Of a DNA stretch of 64,000 bases, positions 60,357-64,000 are shown in pieces (the first letter of the stretch is position 1; each line of letters begins with the position of its first letter). The stretch is from Oceanispirochaeta sp963676905 (GTDB lineage Bacteria; Spirochaetota; Spirochaetia; DSM-2461). The translations under genes and the position numbers were made by a program. Under the pieces are notes generated by a model that saw only the letters and a program-made list of their open reading frames with translations, was not told where the DNA came from and ran no database searches. The DNA lies in assembly GCA_963676905.2 (NCBI GenBank), contig CAXXVE010000001.1:2728001-2792000 (forward strand). Reading direction: 5' to 3'.

Positions 60357-61516
60357 GAGAGTACCGCGAAGTCCTTGGGAAGGTAGAGGGCCTGCAGCGC
60401 GGCTTTACCTCCGGGACTGCCGCCTGTGCTGCCGCCAGGGCCGCCGCTCTGGTCGCTGTCAGGGAGTCCGCGGAACTGCCAGGGGAGTCTCATACTGTGA
60501 GTGTAGAGCTCCGGAACTCCCTTGTCCTCGATATCCCGGTGGAAGAAGCCCGTCTTGAAAAAGACGGAGCGGGCCTCTTTTACGGGGAAGCCGCTGTCAG
60601 AAAGGACAGCGGTGATGACGATGATATTACCCACGGACATCTCTTCTGCGCACGGGTCACAATAACTGACACTCCGGGAATTGTTCTTCGCGGCGGCAAG
60701 GGGGTCGGACGGGTCACAAGGCCGGGGCTTCCTGTGAAACCCGGGGAGTGGGCCATCAATCCGGGTCCACGCAAGATGATAGAGAACAATCTGAAACCCC
60801 TCTGCTCCGGAGAGAAGGGATTTGAAGTTGAAATCTTTGTTCCCGACGGTGAGGAACTGGCCCGGAAGACATGGAACCCCCGGCTCGGCATCGAGGGGGG
60901 CATCTCCATCATCGGGACCTCCGGAGTTATAGAACCAAGGTCGGAGAAGGCATATAAGGCTTCGATGATTCTCAACTGCAAAACAATAAGGGCCGCCGGT
61001 TATGACGAGCTCTATATGACCCCCGGCTATGTGGGTGAAAAATTCTATAAGTCTGAAAAAGACCTTGAGGAGTCGGGTATCTTCAGGTTCGGTGACGCCG
61101 CGGGCTTTGCCCTGAACCAGGCGGTTCTCAAGGGGTTCAAGAGGGTACACCTTGCCTGTCATATAGGTAAGATGGCCAAGATAGCGGCGGGTCTCTTCGA
61201 TACCCACTGCAACTTCGGGGATGCCCGTCTTGAAACCGTGGCCGCCCTGGCTGCTGCTGCCGGTGCCGACAGGTCTCAGGTTAAAAAACTGCTTGATATG
61301 AAGATGGCCGAAGAGGCCGTTGCTTTTTTGAAAGAGGCCGGACTCCAGGAGGCTTTTGATCTGATGGCCGAGCGGACAGCCTGGCGGGTCTTCAATCTCT
61401 GGGAGAAGGATCATGATGAACTCCCCGAACTATCGGTCTATGTCCTGGACCTTGAGGGGCATTGCCTTAACGCCCCCTCTTCGGTTCAATACACTTCCCC
61501 GGAGGGCGCTCAGTGA
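60353..61516 (+). CDS. cbiD: Cobalt-precorrin-5B C1-methyltransferase CbiD
   Basis: 387 residues if TTG 60353 is used, which forms a TTGA overlap with cbiC like the cbiK/cbiA junction; GTG 60332 is also in frame. The family start RGFTSGTAACAAARAA is intact, followed by VTRPGLPVKPGEWAINPGP and GTSGVIEPRSEKAY, then HIGKMAKIAAGLFDTHC. It methylates C1 of cobalt-precorrin-5B in the anaerobic pathway. Overlaps the next gene by 4 nt. Confidence 0.94.
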   Translation: MREYREVLGKVEGLQRGFTSGTAACAAARAAALVAVRESAELPGESHTVSVELRNSLVLDIPVEEARLEKDGAGLFYGEAAVRKDSGDDDDITHGHLFCARVTITDTPGIVLRGGKGVGRVTRPGLPVKPGEWAINPGPRKMIENNLKPLCSGEKGFEVEIFVPDGEELARKTWNPRLGIEGGISIIGTSGVIEPRSEKAYKASMILNCKTIRAAGYDELYMTPGYVGEKFYKSEKDLEESGIFRFGDAAGFALNQAVLKGFKRVHLACHIGKMAKIAAGLFDTHCNFGDARLETVAALAAAAGADRSQVKKLLDMKMAEEAVAFLKEAGLQEAFDLMAERTAWRVFNLWEKDHDELPELSVYVLDLEGHCLNAPSSVQYTSPEGAQ

Positions 61517-62871
61517 TTTGGATTGTTGGTATGGGCCCCGGGGATGCCTGTTATCTCACTCCCCAGGCAAGGCAGACTATTGAGGACGCGGATATTGTAT
61601 TCGGATACCCCAAGCACCTGAAGGAGCTCTCTGTTCCATCAGGCAAGGCAAGAAATATAATGGGCTCTCTCGACTCACTCAGTAAGGAGCTGGCAGAACT
61701 TGATGCCGCAGTAGAGGCGGCTCTGCTTGTGTCGGGAGATCCCTCTGTCTTCAGCCTGAGCCGCAGGGTGCTGAAGGATCTCGACCCCTCCCTTGTAAGG
61801 ATTATACCGGGGCTGGGAAGTTATCAGATCCTCTGCAGCCGTCTGCATCTGCAGACCCCTCTTCCCGGGCGGGTTTCCGTTCACGGCAGAGACATCAGAA
61901 ATCTCGATCCCTTTCTCCTGAAAAACAGCAGTGTCATGATCTACACTGACAGACAGAATCATCCTGAAGCTGTGGCGGAGTTTCTTGTAAGCCGGGGACG
62001 GGGAGAGTGGTCCTTCTGTGTCGGTGCCCGTCTGGGAACCTCGGATGAGATGATCTGGTCCGGAACCGCTGCAGAGGCGGCGGAAGGCCTGGACGGCTCT
62101 TTGAAGGAACTTAACCTCTGCTATGCCGCCCCGCCGGCGGAGCCGCAGGAGGCCAGGATCTATGGCATCGGACTGGGTCCGGGAGACCCTGAGCTTCTTA
62201 CCCTCAAAGCCCTGAGGATCATCGAATCCTCGGACCTTATCCTCTGTCCCCGTGCCAGAATCAAGTCGGACTCCCTGGCCCGTTCCATTCTGGAGCAGGC
62301 TGCCGGATGTGATCTCCCTGTCGTGGAGATCGAGTATCCCATGACCCGGGACAGAGAGGCCCATACTCAGCGTTGGAAGGAGATCGCCGCCGATACTGTC
62401 ATGAGCCTGAAGGACAAAAAACGTGTCAGCTTTGTAACTCTTGGTGATCCGGGGATTTACTCCTCCTTCGCCTACTTTCTGGAAGCTCTGCTCGAAGAGC
62501 TACCCCGTCTTGAGTGGGAGATTATTCCCGGAGTCAGCAGTGTCCAGCTGGCTGCATCAAAGGCGGGTGTTCCCCTTGTGACGGGAGATGAGAGCTGCGC
62601 CGTTCTGCCGATGCCCGGGAGTGCCGGTGATCTTGACAGGCTCCTTGAGAATCACCGTACTCTGGTTCTTATGAAGGTTTACAGGAAAATTGAATTTCTC
62701 AAAAACTACCTTGTGAGCCGGAATCTGACAGATTCAGCCAGTTTTGTAAAACGGGCCGGACTGGAAGGAGAGGTCGTCATAAGGGACTTCACCAGAGTTG
62801 ATCCCGGAGAAGATGGAAGCCTCTCAATTGTTATAATAAAAAGCCCTGGTGAAAAAACAGGCAGTGAATAA
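61513..62871 (+). CDS. CbiE-CbiL fusion: precorrin C5 and C20 methyltransferases
   Basis: 452 residues from GTG 61513. Residues 1-205 are CbiE-like (IWIVGMGPGDACYLTPQA, LLVSGDPSVFSL, IIPGLGSYQILCSRL, GRDIRN), the C5 methyltransferase half of the C5,15-methylase. Residues 215-445 are CbiL/CobI-like C20 methyltransferase (IYGIGLGPGDPELLTLKAL, VSFVTLGDPGIYSSF, IPGVSSVQLAAS, VLMKVYRKIEFL). CbiE is more often fused to CbiT; here CbiT, the decarboxylating C15 partner, is not seen in the window. The two domains act at distant steps, so the fusion is unlikely to channel one intermediate directly. Confidence 0.88.
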   Translation: MIWIVGMGPGDACYLTPQARQTIEDADIVFGYPKHLKELSVPSGKARNIMGSLDSLSKELAELDAAVEAALLVSGDPSVFSLSRRVLKDLDPSLVRIIPGLGSYQILCSRLHLQTPLPGRVSVHGRDIRNLDPFLLKNSSVMIYTDRQNHPEAVAEFLVSRGRGEWSFCVGARLGTSDEMIWSGTAAEAAEGLDGSLKELNLCYAAPPAEPQEARIYGIGLGPGDPELLTLKALRIIESSDLILCPRARIKSDSLARSILEQAAGCDLPVVEIEYPMTRDREAHTQRWKEIAADTVMSLKDKKRVSFVTLGDPGIYSSFAYFLEALLEELPRLEWEIIPGVSSVQLAASKAGVPLVTGDESCAVLPMPGSAGDLDRLLENHRTLVLMKVYRKIEFLKNYLVSRNLTDSASFVKRAGLEGEVVIRDFTRVDPGEDGSLSIVIIKSPGEKTGSE

Positions 62872-62886
62872 AGCAGGAAGAAGATT

Positions 62887-63669
62887 ATGAAAGTATATTT
62901 TATCGGGGCCGGTCCCGGAGATCCGGAGCTTATTACAGTCAAGGGAAGCCGTATTCTCAGCGGGGCCGATGTGGTTATCTATGCCGGCTCCCTTGTCTCC
63001 CCCGAGGTTCTCGGCTGGTGCCGCAAAGATGCGGTTATCATGGATTCAGCCTCCATGGATCTGGAAGAGGTCTGTCGTGTTTACGGTGAACACAGGGAGA
63101 AAGAGGGTGTAATAGTCCGTCTTCATACCGGAGATCCCTCCCTTTTCGGAGCCATTCAGGAGCAGATGGAATACCTCAGAGCTGAGGGCATCGACTATGA
63201 GATCGTTCCCGGTGTCAGCTCCTTTCAGGCGGCTGCTGCGGCCCTGGAGCAGGAGTACACCCTGCCTGGAGTCAGCCAGTCTCTTATCATCAGCCGTGTT
63301 GAGGGGCGGACCCCCGTACCTGAAAAGGAGGACCTTGAGGTTCTTGCCCGTTCCAGGGCGACCATGGCCCTCTTTTTAAGCATTGCCCATATAGACAGGG
63401 TCTGCGGGAAACTGCTGACATCCTATCCTGCCGAAACCCCTGCAGCCATAGTCTACAGAGCCTCGTGGCCGGACCAGAAGATCCTCCGCTCCCGCCTGGG
63501 AGATCTGGCCCGTACAGTAAAAGAGAGCGGTATAAGCCGTCAGGCTCTGATTATAGTAGGGGATGTACTGGATCAGAACTTCGAGTACTCCAAGCTCTAT
63601 GATCCCTCCTTCAGCCACGGCTGGAGAAAGGGCCGCCTGGACTCCGGTTCACAGGGAGAAGAGGGCTGA
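62887..63669 (+). CDS. cbiF: Cobalt-precorrin-4 C11-methyltransferase CbiF
   Basis: 260 residues of the precorrin methyltransferase family: YFIGAGPGDPELITVKGSR, YAGSLV, RLHTGDPSLFGAI, and VPGVSSFQAAAAALEQEYTLP, then ISRVEGRTPVPE, which marks CbiF/CobM. It methylates C11 with S-adenosylmethionine. An AGGAAG ribosome site precedes the ATG; the stop overlaps the cbiG ATG (TGATG). Confidence 0.95.
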   Translation: MKVYFIGAGPGDPELITVKGSRILSGADVVIYAGSLVSPEVLGWCRKDAVIMDSASMDLEEVCRVYGEHREKEGVIVRLHTGDPSLFGAIQEQMEYLRAEGIDYEIVPGVSSFQAAAAALEQEYTLPGVSQSLIISRVEGRTPVPEKEDLEVLARSRATMALFLSIAHIDRVCGKLLTSYPAETPAAIVYRASWPDQKILRSRLGDLARTVKESGISRQALIIVGDVLDQNFEYSKLYDPSFSHGWRKGRLDSGSQGEEG

Positions 63670-64000
63670 TGATGTCCATCGCTGTCCTTGCTGTTACCGA
63701 CAGCTCCGAGAAAACCGCTCACCGTTTGAAGGAGCTCTACCCCGGGAAGGCCGATGTCTATCGACCCGGAAAGGGGGAGCTTGAAGGACTTGTAAGGGAG
63801 ATCTTCCACAGTTACGAGGGGCTTGTCTTCATCATGGCCTCGGGAATCGTCATCAGGATGATCGCACCCCTTATCAGGGACAAGTACAACGATCCGGCGG
63901 TGGTCACTGTGGATGATGCCAGGCGCTTTGCAGTCAGCACGCTTTCCGGACACGAAGGCGGCGCCAACAATCTTACATGGAAAGTGGCCTCTCTGCTTGG
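63669..64000 (+). CDS. cbiG: Cobalt-precorrin-5A hydrolase CbiG, 5' part only
   Basis: The reading frame runs off the window after about 110 residues. It begins MMSIAVLAVTDSS and contains GLVFIMASGIVIRMIAPLIRDKYNDPAV and STLSGHEGGANNL, the CbiG N-terminal and central signatures (SGxxVR and LSGHxGGAN). CbiG opens the ring and releases the C20 unit as acetaldehyde. It starts at ATG 63669 (overlap with cbiF) or ATG 63672. Confidence 0.92.
   Translation, partial: MMSIAVLAVTDSSEKTAHRLKELYPGKADVYRPGKGELEGLVREIFHSYEGLVFIMASGIVIRMIAPLIRDKYNDPAVVTVDDARRFAVSTLSGHEGGANNLTWKVASLL

Noticed and set aside
60104..61414. Long antisense open frame (436 codons, minus strand) across cbiC and cbiD
   Set aside because: Both cbiC and cbiD are certain on the plus strand. 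The antisense frame has no family features and arises from the codon bias of the real genes.
61675..62364. 229-codon antisense frame across the CbiE-CbiL junction
   Set aside because: It covers conserved methyltransferase motifs of the real gene and shows no domain of its own.
1..64000. CRISPR arrays, insertion sequences, prophage or toxin-antitoxin modules
   Set aside because: No regularly spaced repeats, transposase, integrase, phage structural or recognisable toxin genes were seen anywhere in the window.

Overview
The window looks like a chromosomal segment of a free-living, probably anaerobic or microaerophilic spirochaete (Spirochaetales, Spirochaeta/Oceanispirochaeta-like). The basis is indirect: a DUF115 Maf-like protein, substrate-binding proteins of the 'FANGG' signal-peptide style, a large dCache chemoreceptor, and the mix of sugar uptake genes with an anaerobic cobalamin pathway. 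There is no rRNA or species marker, so the lineage is an inference. Gene density is high, both strands are used, and no insertion sequence, prophage or CRISPR array was seen.

Layout. 0.2-5.3 kb: a family 38 alpha-mannosidase and an ABC-2 exporter pair. 5.3-8.5 kb (minus): a DUF115 protein and a membrane-anchored SurA/PpiC-like foldase. 8.7-8.9 kb: tRNA-Asp and tRNA-Pro, followed by about 390 bp with decayed echoes of the tRNA-Pro 3' end. 9.3-15.2 kb: LysM/degenerate M23 protein, group 2 sigma factor, small hypothetical, queuosine-tRNA mannosyltransferase-like enzyme, HAD phosphatase, phosphohexomutase. 15.3-20.4 kb (minus): a nine-gene operon encoding a PII-like protein, a PTS EIIA-like protein and a compact Mrp/Mbh-type cation antiporter. 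20.4-29.5 kb: a GC-rich structured leader, RNase HI, a QorB/HxlR divergent pair, an EctA-like acetyltransferase, ComM, a diguanylate cyclase, and a BCCT transporter translationally coupled to a catalytically dead trypsin-like protein. 29.9-41.1 kb: chemoreceptor, lipase-like lipoprotein, ferredoxin-type DUF362 protein, CoaX, PdxST, a tiny YqaE protein, KatG and MnmH. 41.0-48.3 kb: a ROK repressor divergent from a sugar operon (Gfo/Idh/MocA dehydrogenase, TIM-barrel isomerase, CUT2 ABC transporter). 48.4 kb: tRNA-Ser.

48.6-64 kb is a tetrapyrrole/cobalamin island. On the minus strand hemL, a precorrin-2 dehydrogenase-HemA fusion, a HemC-CobA-HemD fusion and hemB make uroporphyrinogen III and precorrin-2 from glutamyl-tRNA. 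Divergently, a cobalamin riboswitch precedes cbiMNQO (cobalt uptake), cbiK (cobalt insertion), cbiA, cbiC, cbiD, a CbiE-CbiL fusion, cbiF and cbiG (cut by the window end). No late heme gene is present, so this island probably supplies B12 and siroheme rather than heme.

The most unusual points are: a HemC domain that ends before the domain carrying the dipyrromethane-cofactor cysteine; a BCCT transporter whose conserved first two helices are encoded upstream of the first ATG with an AUC codon at the right distance from a Shine-Dalgarno; its coupled pseudo-protease (active Ser to Ala, Asp to Asn); a 15-residue leader ORF ending TGATG on the cbiM start, with the cbiM ribosome-binding region inside a hairpin; and a PII/EIIA-associated antiporter lacking MrpA.
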